From contig NZ_CP034463.1 of the NCBI RefSeq assembly GCF_003955715.1, positions 1,736,001 to 1,800,000 on the forward strand: DNA of 64,000 nt. Reading direction: 5' to 3'. The position numbers were made by a program, and so were the translations under genes. This stretch comes from Streptomyces aquilus. Lineage in GTDB: Bacteria; Actinomycetota; Actinomycetes; Streptomycetales; Streptomycetaceae. Below, piece after piece: positions 1-8,126 of the stretch; the stretch's first letter is position 1; each line of letters begins with the position of its first letter. The notes under the pieces were generated by a model. That model did not search any database. It was not told the DNA's origin and saw only the letters and a program-made list of their open reading frames with translations.

Positions 1-430
1 CGAGGAGGAGAAGGAAGTGCAGGGCGCGGGCCGGCAGGTCCTGCGGGAGTCCGTCGGTGTCCAGCCGCAGGTTGGCCTGCCAGGCGGCCTGACACAGGAC
101 CGAGACGAACAGCCCGAGGAAGTCGGCGCCCAGCAGCGCGTCGGCGTGCTCGACCCGGACCACCGTCCCTCGTACGCCGCCGCTGTGGACATGCCGGTCG
201 TGCAGACAGTCCACGAGCGCGTCCCAGTTGCGGCCGAAACAGCCGGGGAAGGACAGCACGTCGGCGAAGGCGGCGAACACGGCAGCGGGGTCGGTGAGGT
301 GCCGTCCGTCGAGGCGGAACACCTCGCCGCCCCGGGCCCGCAGCTCGGCGGTCTCGGCCGCCGGCCACGGGTCGTCACAGCCGGCGACCACGACCCACGG
401 CGGGCGGCGTTCGGTGAGCCAGGCGTGCAT
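1..430 (-). CDS. Barstar-family (RNase inhibitor-like) protein, truncated by window edge
   Basis: The reading frame runs leftward from an ATG at 430 and leaves the window at base 1, so only about 143 N-terminal residues are visible. The stretch FPGCFGRNWDALVDCL is the classic barstar signature, and barstar-family proteins bind and inhibit secreted barnase-type ribonucleases. The start lies 4 bases after the stop of the aminotransferase gene, so the two are probably one operon. No barnase-like toxin is visible, which is usual for streptomycete barstar homologues, whose real partner is often unknown. The family call is good; the role as an RNase inhibitor is inferred. Confidence 0.8.
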   Translation of the reverse strand, partial: MHAWLTERRPPWVVVAGCDDPWPAAETAELRARGGEVFRLDGRHLTDPAAVFAAFADVLSFPGCFGRNWDALVDCLHDRHVHSGGVRGTVVRVEHADALLGADFLGLFVSVLCQAAWQANLRLDTDGLPQDLPARALHFLLLL

Positions 431-434
431 GGCC

Positions 435-1640
435 TCAGCGCGCCAGGAAGTCGGCCAGGCCCGTCAGGAGCCGGTCGACGTCGTCCGTGTCGTTGTAGGG
501 CGCGAGGCCGATGCGCAGTCCGCCGGTGTCGCCGAGGCCGAGCCGCCGGGAGGCCTCGATCGCGTAGAAGGAGCCGGACGGCGCGTGGACGCCGCGGTCG
601 GCGAGGAAGCGGTAGGCGTCCACCGTGCCGTGTTCCTCGAAGGTCAGCAGCAGGGTGGGCGTGCGGTCGGCCGCCCGGGAGTGGATCGTGATCCCGTCGA
701 GCGCGGCCAGCCCCTTGTCCAACTGCGTGCGCAGGACCTGCTCGTGGGCTTCGAGTGCCGTGAACGACGCCTCCAGGCGCTGTCGTCGCGGTCCCGTGGC
801 CTCGGTGTCCATGCCCGCGAGGAAGTCGACGGCCGCCCGGGTGCCGGCCAGGAACTCGTAGGGCAGCGTGCCCAGTTCGAAGCGTTCCGGCACGACGTCG
901 GTGGACGGCAGGAGCTTGTCGGGGTGCAGGGTCTCCAGCAACTCCGGGCGGGCGGCGAGGACTCCGTGGTGCGGGCCGAGGAACTTGTACGCGGAGCAGA
1001 CGTAGAAGTCGGCGCCGAGCCGTGACAGGTCGAGCAGGGCGTGCGCGGTGTGGTGGACGCCGTCGACGTGGACCAACGCCCCTGCCTCGTGGGCCAGTCG
1101 GGAGATCGCGGGGATGTCGGGGCGGGTGCCGATGAGGTTGGAGGCGGCGGTCACGGCGACCAGCCGGGTCCGCTCGGAGAGCACGGCACGGATGTCGTCG
1201 ACGGTCAACTCGCCGGTGGCCGGGTCGAAGTCGGCCCAGCGCACGACGGCTCCGACGCGGTCGGCGGCCTGCACCCACGGGCGGATGTTCGCGTCGTGGT
1301 CGAGCCGGGTGACGACCACCTCGTCGCCGGGCGACCACGCCTTGGCGAGGGTGCGGGAGAAATCGTAGGTGAGCTGGGTGGCGCTGCGGCCGAAGACGAT
1401 GCCGGACGCCTCCGCGCCCAGCAGGTCGGCGAGGGCGGCGCGGGTCTCGGTGACGATCGTCTCGGCGTTGCGCTCCCCCGGTACGCCGTGGCCGCGGTTC
1501 GACAGGGGGTGGGCCAGGGCGTCGGCGATGGCGTCGATGACGGGGCGGGGTGTCTGGGTGCCGCCGGGGCCGTCGAAGTGGGCCGTGCCGGCCGCGAGGG
1601 CGGGGAACCGGGAGCGGAGGGCGGCGATGTCGTACGTCAC
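435..1640 (-). CDS. Cysteine desulfurase-like class V aminotransferase
   Basis: A PLP-dependent class V aminotransferase of about 401 residues, resembling the cysteine desulfurase-like TIGR01976 group. The Schiff-base lysine sits in SAYKFLGPHHG, and an N-terminal FDGPGGTQ motif is typical of the group. I chose the GTG at 1640 because a strong GAAGGAG site precedes it by 5 bases; an upstream GTG at 1670 lacks one. The exact substrate is unknown: true IscS/SufS activity is not implied, since members of this group are poorly characterised and no Fe-S assembly genes are next door. The barstar-like gene follows in the same operon. Confidence 0.85.
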   Translation of the reverse strand: MTYDIAALRSRFPALAAGTAHFDGPGGTQTPRPVIDAIADALAHPLSNRGHGVPGERNAETIVTETRAALADLLGAEASGIVFGRSATQLTYDFSRTLAKAWSPGDEVVVTRLDHDANIRPWVQAADRVGAVVRWADFDPATGELTVDDIRAVLSERTRLVAVTAASNLIGTRPDIPAISRLAHEAGALVHVDGVHHTAHALLDLSRLGADFYVCSAYKFLGPHHGVLAARPELLETLHPDKLLPSTDVVPERFELGTLPYEFLAGTRAAVDFLAGMDTEATGPRRQRLEASFTALEAHEQVLRTQLDKGLAALDGITIHSRAADRTPTLLLTFEEHGTVDAYRFLADRGVHAPSGSFYAIEASRRLGLGDTGGLRIGLAPYNDTDDVDRLLTGLADFLAR

Positions 1641-1682
1641 GTGCAGCTCCTTCGAGGGTGGCCGGTGCACGAGTCAACCTCA

Positions 1683-1717
1683 TCACGCGGGCGCGGGTGA
1701 CCTCGCCCCCCGCGTGA
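1683..1717. promoter_or_regulatory. 9-bp inverted repeat between divergent genes
   Basis: TCACGCGGG at 1683-1691 is perfectly inverted at 1709-1717, with a 17-base spacer. It lies in the region between the aminotransferase and the divergent lipoprotein gene. It could be an operator or a hairpin; no regulator is adjacent to suggest which. Confidence 0.35.
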
Positions 1718-1796
1718 CGGAGCCTGAACGTCCGAGGGGTGATCGGCGTCCCAGGAGTGACGTGCTCCGCGGGGGGCGACGAACGAAGGGACCACG

Positions 1797-2243
1797 ATGA
1801 CGGTCGTACGCATGGGTGCCGGGCTGCTCGCCGTGGCCGGACTGATCTGCACGGTGGCCGGCTGCGGCGCGGAGACCTCCTCGGCCTCGGCTCCGAAGGA
1901 GGTGACGTGGGAGGAGCCCGCCGCGTACACCTACACCCTGACGTCCAGCGAGGGGGAGCGGTCCCTCATCGGCAGGTTCCGGGTCACCGTCAGGGACGGC
2001 AAGGTCACGGAGGCGGTCGGTCTGGACGACAGCGCACGCCGGGTCGTCGAGCGGGCGCCGGACCAAGTGCCCACGCTGGGAGCCCTGTTGGGAGCGCTGA
2101 AACAGGCCCGGAGCGACGGCGCGGACACCGCGGAGGCCGAGTACGCGGCTGACGGGCACCCGGAGCGGATCTTCCTGGACTGGGACGAGAACGCGGTCGA
2201 CGACGAGGAACGGTACGTCGTCGAGTCGTACGAACCCGCCTAA
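1797..2243 (+). CDS. Small lipoprotein, DUF6174-like
   Basis: A 148-residue protein with a signal sequence ending in a lipobox (VAGC, Cys around residue 22), so probably anchored to the outer face of the membrane. The mature part has the layout I associate with DUF6174: YTYTL, then a strand pattern with RFRVTVRDGKV, then VPTLGALL, ending in a DDEERYVVESY tail. No catalytic residues are recognisable. A GAAGGGA site lies 6 bases before the ATG. Its stop overlaps the stop of the next, convergent lipoprotein gene by 4 bases, leaving no room for a separate terminator. Confidence 0.75.
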   Translation: MTVVRMGAGLLAVAGLICTVAGCGAETSSASAPKEVTWEEPAAYTYTLTSSEGERSLIGRFRVTVRDGKVTEAVGLDDSARRVVERAPDQVPTLGALLGALKQARSDGADTAEAEYAADGHPERIFLDWDENAVDDEERYVVESYEPA

Positions 2244-2689
2244 CGGCTCGTGCCCCGCAACCGCTGGACGGTTCCGCCGATCCTGGGGCGGGCCTCCTCC
2301 AGGAGGTTCTCCTCGGCGCTGACGGCCCAGCGTGTGCCGACGAGGTAGGTGCCGCCGTAGAGGGAGGCCGCGTCCAGCCAGGTCAGTTTGAGGCGCTCCT
2401 CGGGGAAGGTCGTGATGAGGTAGTCGCCCTTGGCGCCGTGGCAGGTGCCTTCCCGCAGTTCGTCCGCCTCCGTGCGGATCTCGGCCTCGCAGCCGATCAG
2501 TCCGGCGATGACCTCTACCTTCGCCGGGGCGACGACCCCGGCGGAGGGGGCCGAGGTGACGACGGTGTCGGCGGCGGCCTTCCGGGCGTCTTCCTTCTCG
2601 CCCCCGCCGCAGCCCGCGGTCAGGGGGAGGAGGGCCAGGCTTCCGACCGCCGCCGCCGTGCGCAGCGGGTGTGGGGTGGACCGGGGCAC
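2240..2689 (-). CDS. Putative lipoprotein of unknown function
   Basis: A 149-residue protein starting at a GTG preceded by GGAGAGG. The N-terminus is a lipoprotein signal with lipobox LTAGC followed by glycines. The mature region has two cysteines (GCEAEI and GTCHGAKG) that could pair. I do not recognise the family. The middle part, with GDYLITTF, suggests a small beta-rich secreted domain. It lies downstream of the XRE regulator on the same strand with a 63-base gap and converges tail to tail with the DUF6174-like gene. Confidence 0.65.
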   Translation of the reverse strand: MPRSTPHPLRTAAAVGSLALLPLTAGCGGGEKEDARKAAADTVVTSAPSAGVVAPAKVEVIAGLIGCEAEIRTEADELREGTCHGAKGDYLITTFPEERLKLTWLDAASLYGGTYLVGTRWAVSAEENLLEEARPRIGGTVQRLRGTSR

Positions 2690-2752
2690 GTACCTCTCCG
2701 TTCGGCAGGGGGATCCTGACGCCCAGAGGTACGGGAGAGCCGCCGGGGCCGT

Positions 2753-3592
2753 TCAGCTCACGCTCATGGCGCTGAGCAGCCGGAGCGAGGCGGCCGTCTC
2801 CGAACCCGGCTCGACGTTGTAGACGCACAGGGTCTGGTCGGTGTCGCCGGGCGGTTCGAAGGACTCGTAGGAGAAGTGGAGTTCGCCGACGAGGGGGTGG
2901 TGGTAGTGCTTGGTGCCGTGGGTGCGGTGGAGCACCCGGTGGTCGTTCCACCAGCCGCTGAACTCGGGGCACTTCAGGGTGAGTTCGCCGACGAGGTCGG
3001 CCAACTGCCGGTCCTGCGGGTACCGTCCGGCCTCCAGGCGGAGCACGGCGACCGTGTCGGTGGCGATCTGCTCCCAGTCGCCGACGCGGGTGCGGGCCTC
3101 GGGATCGAGGAGGTAGTAGCGGGCCAGGTTGCGGCGGTTGGCGGGGAGCGCCTCGAAGTCGGTGAGGACCTCGCGGGCGAGGCGGTTGGCGGCCAGGACG
3201 TCGGTGCGGCGGCCCAGGACGAACGCGGGCACGTGGTCGAGGGTCTGGAGCATCAGGTGCAGGCCCGGCCGGACCCGCTGCGGGGCGACCGGGGCGCGGC
3301 GCGGTGCGGACGGGCGGGCCAGCAGGTCGGTGAGGTGCTCGCGTTCGGAGAGGTCGAGCTGGAGGGCCCGGGCGAGGGCCTCGACGACCTCGGGTGAGGG
3401 GTTCTGGGCGCGGCCCTGTTCGAGGCGGGTGTAGTACTCGGTGCTCACCCCGGCCAGGCGGGCCGCCTCGTCGCGGCGCAGTCCGGGGACCCGGCGGGCG
3501 CGGCCGTCCTCGGGCAGCCCGGCCCGGTCGGGGGTGAGGCGGGCCCTGCGGGAGCGCAGGAAGTCGGCGAGTTCTCTGCCACGGTCGTCCAT
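2753..3592 (-). CDS. XRE-family regulator with MmyB-like ligand domain
   Basis: A 279-residue regulator. Residues around 10-85 form an XRE helix-turn-helix (RRDEAARLAGVSTEYYTRLE). The rest is the MmyB-like ligand-binding domain common in Streptomyces, including the conserved CPEFSGWWNDHRV stretch. It diverges from a short-chain dehydrogenase gene across 192 bases, the arrangement usually seen when such a regulator represses its neighbour. The ATG at 3592 is the natural start before the DNA-binding domain, though it lacks a strong ribosome site. A target and ligand cannot be named. Confidence 0.85.
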   Translation of the reverse strand: MDDRGRELADFLRSRRARLTPDRAGLPEDGRARRVPGLRRDEAARLAGVSTEYYTRLEQGRAQNPSPEVVEALARALQLDLSEREHLTDLLARPSAPRRAPVAPQRVRPGLHLMLQTLDHVPAFVLGRRTDVLAANRLAREVLTDFEALPANRRNLARYYLLDPEARTRVGDWEQIATDTVAVLRLEAGRYPQDRQLADLVGELTLKCPEFSGWWNDHRVLHRTHGTKHYHHPLVGELHFSYESFEPPGDTDQTLCVYNVEPGSETAASLRLLSAMSVS

Positions 3593-3620
3593 GCCGTCCA
3601 GTCTGCCGAAGGCGGAGGTG

Positions 3621-3672
3621 ACCTGCCCCGGCGTGGGTGGTCCTGCCGGTACCTGCCTCGCGGATACCTGCC
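3621..3672. promoter_or_regulatory. Repeated ACCTGCC elements, candidate XRE operator
   Basis: The heptamer ACCTGCC occurs at 3621, 3651 and 3666 (spacings 30 and 15), and TACCTGCC is exact at 3650 and 3665. A fourth CCTGCC is at 3642. All lie in the region shared by the divergent XRE regulator and SDR genes, so they are reasonable candidate binding sites. Confidence 0.4.
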
Positions 3673-3784
3673 CGGTCAGGGCACTTTCCGGCGCCCCGCG
3701 AGGGCTCGGCGGGCGGTTGTCTGGATGAGGGCCGCAGCGGCCCGCTTCTCCACTCCTTGTTCCGCACTCCGGAAGGCATCCCTC

Positions 3785-4555
3785 ATGACCACCTCCGCAC
3801 TCCCCCTCTCCGGCCGTGTCGCGGTCGTCACCGGCGCTTCCAGCGGTCTCGGCGAGGCCACCGCCGAGCACCTGGCCGCGCTGGGCGCCCGGGTCGCCGT
3901 GCTGGCGCGTCGCGCCGGGCGGCTGGACGATCTGGTCGCCCGGATCGAGAAGAACGGCGGCCAGGCCCTCGCCCTCTCCGTGGACGTCACCGACGCGGCG
4001 GCGGTCCAGGCGGCCGCCGACCGGGTGGCGGCCGAACTCGGGGGCGCCGACCTGCTGTTCAACAACGCCGGCGTCATGCTCCCCGCCCCCGTCGAGGAGT
4101 TGGCGACGGAGCAGTGGCGGCAGCAGATCGACCTCAACGTCAACGGTCTGATGAACGCCATCGCGGCCTTCACACCGCAGTTGGTGGCGTCCGCCGCCGA
4201 GCGCGGTGTGGCCGACCTGATCAACACCTCGTCGATCGCGGCCCAGAACGTCTTCCCGACCTTCGCCGTCTACTCCGCGACGAAGGCGTACGTCAGCCAT
4301 CTCTCCCGGCACCTCCGGGTCGAGCTGGGCCCGAAGAACGTCCGCGTCTCGGCGCTGGAGCCCGGCATCGTCGGCACCGAACTCCAGGGCCATGTCACCG
4401 ACGAGGGCGCCCGCGCCTGGCTGGACGGGGCCCGCGAGTCGATGGAGTGGCTCGTCCCGCAGGACATCGCCGAGACCGTCGGGTTCATCGCGTCGCTGCC
4501 GCCGCGGGTGAACGTCCAGCAGGTCACGGTCATGCCGACCGGCCAGGCGAACTGA
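3785..4555 (+). CDS. Short-chain dehydrogenase/reductase
   Basis: A 256-residue classical SDR oxidoreductase using NAD(P)H. Visible landmarks are the TGASSGLG cofactor loop near residue 16, the NNAG motif near residue 92, a catalytic serine in INTSSIAAQN, and the YSATK Tyr-Lys pair. The start at 3785 follows a GGAAGG site by 8 bases; an upstream start at 3725 would add a poorly conserved tail. The substrate is unknown. It diverges from the XRE regulator, which probably controls it. Confidence 0.88.
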   Translation: MTTSALPLSGRVAVVTGASSGLGEATAEHLAALGARVAVLARRAGRLDDLVARIEKNGGQALALSVDVTDAAAVQAAADRVAAELGGADLLFNNAGVMLPAPVEELATEQWRQQIDLNVNGLMNAIAAFTPQLVASAAERGVADLINTSSIAAQNVFPTFAVYSATKAYVSHLSRHLRVELGPKNVRVSALEPGIVGTELQGHVTDEGARAWLDGARESMEWLVPQDIAETVGFIASLPPRVNVQQVTVMPTGQAN

Positions 4556-4605
4556 CCGCCACGACGCGGGCCGCGCGAGGCATCGAGCTAATGTTGTGCA
4601 CTTTA

Positions 4606-4634
4606 TTGACGGCAGTTAACTGAGGGCCTAATTT
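4606..4634 (+). promoter_or_regulatory. Strong housekeeping-type promoter for the MFS operon
   Basis: TTGACG (4606-4611) and TAATTT (4629-4634) are separated by exactly 17 bases in a locally AT-rich patch. This is close to the HrdB/sigma-70 consensus. Predicted transcription starts near 4641, leaving a leader of about 93 bases before the MFS start. Confidence 0.6.
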
Positions 4635-4651
4635 CGCGGTGTCCTTCCCCG

Positions 4652-4725
4652 CTCATGAGAGACCGCTCTCAAGGGTCACCGCTCCCAAGCGGTCACCCCC
4701 TCTCATGGCAGACCGCTCTCAAGGG
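4652..4725 (+). repeat. Duplicated 24-bp element with hairpin in the MFS 5' leader
   Basis: Two nearly identical 24-base elements (4652-4675 and 4702-4725, two mismatches) have a period of exactly 50. The second copy carries the AAGGGAG ribosome site of the MFS gene. Between them lies a perfect ACCGCT-CCCA-AGCGGT inverted repeat. The layout suggests a duplicated initiation region or a leader control element. Confidence 0.55.
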
Positions 4726-4733
4726 AGACCGCG

Positions 4734-6086
4734 ATGCCCTCGTCCCCCGTCGCCGCACCGCCCACGGCCTCCGAACGGACCCGCCAGCTGCGCCGAGTGG
4801 CCCTCTCCGGGCTGCTCGGCACGGCTGTGGAGTTCTACGACTTCCTCGTCTACGGCACCGTCGCCGCGCTCGTCTTCGGCGAACTGTTCTTCCCGGGCGC
4901 CGACCCGGCCGTGGGCACGATCGCCGCCTTCGGCACCTTCGCCGCCGGTTATGTCGCCCGCCCGCTCGGCGGCGTCCTCTTCGGCCACTTCGGCGACCGG
5001 CTCGGCCGCAAGTCGATGCTGCTGCTCACGATGGGCCTGATGGGCGGCGCCAGCTTCCTCATCGGGCTGCTGCCCACGTACGACACGATCGGCGTGTGGG
5101 CGCCGGTCCTGCTGATCGCCCTGCGCGTCGTCCAGGGCGTCGCGATCGGCGGCGAGTGGGGCGGCGCCACCCTGATGGTCGTGGAGCACGCCGGGGAGCG
5201 GCGCCGCGGCCTGTGGTCCAGCTTCACGCAGATGGGAGCCCCGCTCGGCTCCCTGCTCTCCACGGCCGTCGTGGCGTACGTCGTGACGCTGCCGAAGGAC
5301 GAGTTCGCGGCCTGGGGCTGGCGGCTGCCGTTCCTGCTGAGCGTCGTCCTGCTCGGCGTCGGCATGTTCGTCCGGCTGAAGGTGGTGGAGAGCCCGCTGT
5401 TCGCCGAGGTGAAGAAGGACAGCGCCGAGTCGCGGCTGCCGATCCTCGACGTGCTGCGCAACCCGCGCCCGGTGCTGCTGGCCTGCTGCGTCGGCATCGG
5501 CGCCTTCACCGCCCAGTCCCTGCTGACCAGTTACCTGATCGCGTACGCCACGGGCATCGGATACGCCCGTCCGCAGGTGCTGGACGCCCTCACCGTCTCC
5601 GCCTGTGTCGCCCTCGTGGTGCTGCCGTGCGCCTCCGCGCTCTCGGACCGCATCGGCCGCCGCCCGGTCGTGCTCGCCGGAGCCGTCGCCTCGGCCGCGC
5701 TCGCCTTCCCCGTGCTCTCGCTGGTCGACTCGAAGTCGCCGGGGCTGCTGATCCTGGCGGTCGTCCTCGGTCACGGCATCGCCCAGTCCACGATGTACGG
5801 CCCGCTGGGCGCCCTGCTCACCGAGATGTTCGGCACCAAGGTCCGCTACACCGGCGCCTCGCTCGGCTACCAGGGCGCGACCCTCATCGGCGCCGGCTTC
5901 TCCCCCATGATCGCCGGGAGCCTGGTGGCGGGCAGCGACAGCGGCACGCCGGTCGCCTGGCTGCTGTGCGGCGGCGCCGCGATCACCGCGCTGACCGTGT
6001 GCTTCGTCCGCGAGACCCACCGCACGACCCTCACCGAGCCCGTCGCACAGCCCACCACCCCCCACACGGAGGAGATCTCCGCATGA
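4734..6086 (+). CDS. MFS transporter, metabolite:H+ symporter family
   Basis: A 450-residue, twelve-helix permease of the metabolite:proton symporter group of the major facilitator superfamily, which includes shikimate, citrate, alpha-ketoglutarate and proline/betaine carriers. Family marks are EFYDFLVYG in helix 1, the loop GDRLGRKSMLLLTM, and GVAIGGEWGGATLMVVE. The ATG follows AAGGGAG. The next gene, a secreted hydrolase, starts inside its stop codon (ATGA overlap), so transporter and hydrolase are translationally coupled. The hydrolase may release the compound that the carrier imports; the substrate itself cannot be read. Confidence 0.88.
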   Translation: MPSSPVAAPPTASERTRQLRRVALSGLLGTAVEFYDFLVYGTVAALVFGELFFPGADPAVGTIAAFGTFAAGYVARPLGGVLFGHFGDRLGRKSMLLLTMGLMGGASFLIGLLPTYDTIGVWAPVLLIALRVVQGVAIGGEWGGATLMVVEHAGERRRGLWSSFTQMGAPLGSLLSTAVVAYVVTLPKDEFAAWGWRLPFLLSVVLLGVGMFVRLKVVESPLFAEVKKDSAESRLPILDVLRNPRPVLLACCVGIGAFTAQSLLTSYLIAYATGIGYARPQVLDALTVSACVALVVLPCASALSDRIGRRPVVLAGAVASAALAFPVLSLVDSKSPGLLILAVVLGHGIAQSTMYGPLGALLTEMFGTKVRYTGASLGYQGATLIGAGFSPMIAGSLVAGSDSGTPVAWLLCGGAAITALTVCFVRETHRTTLTEPVAQPTTPHTEEISA

Positions 6087-7465
6087 CGACCCGTACCCGC
6101 ACGGCGTCCGCACTGGCACTCCTGCTCGCCGTCGCCGCCCTGCCCGCCACGGCAGCGGCGGCCACCACGGAGACCAGCCACATCGAGGGCCAACTCCCCT
6201 CCGGCGCGGCGTACATGATGGACGTGCCCGCCGACTGGAACGGCACCGTCCTGCTCTTCAGCCACGGCTACCGCGCCAAGGGCGGCCCCAACCCCGCCCA
6301 GAACGCGCCGAACGACCCGACCAAGTCCCTTCTGCTACGGCAGGGTTACGCCCTCGTCGGCTCCTCCTACGCGAGCACCGGCTGGGCGGTGACGGACGCG
6401 GTGCCGGACCAGCTCGCCACCCTCGCCGCCTTCAACGACCGCTTCGGAGCGGCCCGCCGGACCATCGCGTGGGGGCAGTCGTACGGCGGGCTCGTCACCA
6501 CCGCCCTCGCCGAGCGCGCCCCGCGGCGCATCGACGGTTCCCTGTCGATGTGCGGCCTCGTCCACGGCGGCGTCGCCAACTGGAACAACACCCTCGACCC
6601 GGTCTTCGCCCTCAAGACGCTCCTCGCGCCCGGCTCCGGCATCCCGCTCGTCGACATCCCGGACCAGGCCGCGGCGACCAACGCCGCCAACACGCTGACA
6701 GCCGCGGTGGATTCGGCGCAGACCACGGCCGCGGGGCGGGCCCGGATCGCGCTGGCCGCCGCCCTGCACAACATCCCCGTCTGGAACGACCCCTCCCAGA
6801 CCCGGCCCGCCGCCACCGACTGGGACAGCCAGCAGGCCAACCAGTACAGCGCTCTCAAGGGCCTGGTGCAGGTCCCCGCGTTCAGCTGGCGGCTGGAGGC
6901 CGAGACCCGGGCGGGTGGCAACATGTCCTGGAACACCGGGGTGGACTACGCTCGGCTCCTCGGACAGTCCTCCGTCCGCAAAGAGGTCACCGAGCTGTAC
7001 AAGAAGGCCGGTCTGTCGCTGCGGAAGGACCTCGCCGCCCTCAACAAGGCTCCGCGGATCTCCGCCGATCCGTCCGCAGTCGCCTGGATGCGGGGCACGA
7101 GCGCCTTCACCGGCAAGCTGACCAAGCCGCAGCTGGACATCCACACCATCGGCGACGCCCTCGTCCCGGTCCAGACGGAGAGCGCCCTCAAGCGCACGGT
7201 CACCGCCGCCGGAACGTCCGCCCTGCTGCGGCAGGCCTACGTCGACAACGCCGGGCACTGCACGTTCAGCCCGGCCGAGCAACTCGGCGCCCTGCACACG
7301 CTGGAGGACCGCATCGGGGCCGGCAAGTGGCCCGCCATGGATGCCGCCTCCCTCAACTCCCGGTCCACAGCCGCCGATTCCACGACTCCGGCCCGCTATG
7401 TGACGTACCGCCCGACGCCGTACCTGCGGCCGTACGACCTCGCGCACCCGGGCGACGGTCGCTAG
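6083..7465 (+). CDS. Secreted alpha/beta hydrolase
   Basis: A 460-residue exported protein. The first 27 or so residues are a Sec signal peptide (basic start, hydrophobic core, ATAAAA cleavage region). The fold is alpha/beta hydrolase: nucleophile serine in GQSYGG near residue 135, a likely acid in IGDALVP, and a histidine in NAGHCTF. A GGAGGAG site precedes the ATG. The start overlaps the MFS stop by 4 bases, so this is the second gene of a two-gene operon. Esterase or lactonase activity is plausible but not resolved. The next gene, on the other strand, ends 1 base after its stop. Confidence 0.85.
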   Translation: MTTRTRTASALALLLAVAALPATAAAATTETSHIEGQLPSGAAYMMDVPADWNGTVLLFSHGYRAKGGPNPAQNAPNDPTKSLLLRQGYALVGSSYASTGWAVTDAVPDQLATLAAFNDRFGAARRTIAWGQSYGGLVTTALAERAPRRIDGSLSMCGLVHGGVANWNNTLDPVFALKTLLAPGSGIPLVDIPDQAAATNAANTLTAAVDSAQTTAAGRARIALAAALHNIPVWNDPSQTRPAATDWDSQQANQYSALKGLVQVPAFSWRLEAETRAGGNMSWNTGVDYARLLGQSSVRKEVTELYKKAGLSLRKDLAALNKAPRISADPSAVAWMRGTSAFTGKLTKPQLDIHTIGDALVPVQTESALKRTVTAAGTSALLRQAYVDNAGHCTFSPAEQLGALHTLEDRIGAGKWPAMDAASLNSRSTAADSTTPARYVTYRPTPYLRPYDLAHPGDGR

Positions 7466-7466
7466 G

Positions 7467-8126
7467 TCAGTCGCCGGTGAGGGAGGGGCAGTCCTCGTCG
7501 GTCCCGGTGGCACGCCAGCCGCTGCCGTCGGTCATCTCGACGGTGACCCGGGCGGTGGACGGGGCGGTGACCCGGTGGGCGCCCGCCGCCGTGCAGATCA
7601 CCTGCCGGGTCGCGATGCGGTTCAACGGGCCCGTGCCGAGCGGCAGTCGGAGGGTGATCCGGTCACCGCGCACGTCTGCGGTGGGTTCGTCCGTCGGCGC
7701 CTGCCCCAGCAGGCCGGTGGGCACGTCCGTCGGCAACTGCTCTTGCGGACCGGTGGGCGCGTCCGTCGGTGACGGCTGGGGCGGATCGCCGGCGGCGGGC
7801 TGCCCTCCCGGCTCGACGGCGGTCGGTGCCGGCGACGCCGGAGTCGTCCGGCGTCGCCGGATCTCCGTGGTCAGCCGCTTCCCCGCCTCCCCGGGCGTCG
7901 GCCCCCGCAGCAGCAGCCGCACCGCGTCCCCGGCGTTCCCCGGCCACGCGGTCGTGCGCGGGAGCGCGACGAGCGTGCCGTCGTGCACGAAGTAGACCGG
8001 CGTGATCGGCCGGATCCCGCTCGCGGGCTCTCCGGCCTCCACCACGCCGGTCGTGGGGATGTCGCAGGAGGCGAGCGCGAGAAGCGCCGGCAGCGCGAGC
8101 AGCGCGAGGCGGCGTGGGGCGTTCAT
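7467..8126 (-). CDS. Lipoprotein of a two-component operon, GerMN-like
   Basis: A 219-residue lipoprotein (lipobox LASC near residue 20). It has a conserved front part (PVYFVHDGTLVALPR, then AVRLLLRGPTPGEAG), a low-complexity Pro/Thr linker with repeated PTDxPTG blocks around residues 105-145, and a C-terminal strand-rich part with two cysteines. The front part resembles GerMN-type domains found in lipoproteins next to sensor kinases. Its ATG overlaps the kinase stop (ATGA), so it is the third gene of the regulator/kinase/lipoprotein operon. A role in modulating the sensor outside the membrane, as CseA does for CseC, is an inference from gene order. Confidence 0.75.
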   Translation of the reverse strand: MNAPRRLALLALPALLALASCDIPTTGVVEAGEPASGIRPITPVYFVHDGTLVALPRTTAWPGNAGDAVRLLLRGPTPGEAGKRLTTEIRRRRTTPASPAPTAVEPGGQPAAGDPPQPSPTDAPTGPQEQLPTDVPTGLLGQAPTDEPTADVRGDRITLRLPLGTGPLNRIATRQVICTAAGAHRVTAPSTARVTVEMTDGSGWRATGTDEDCPSLTGD

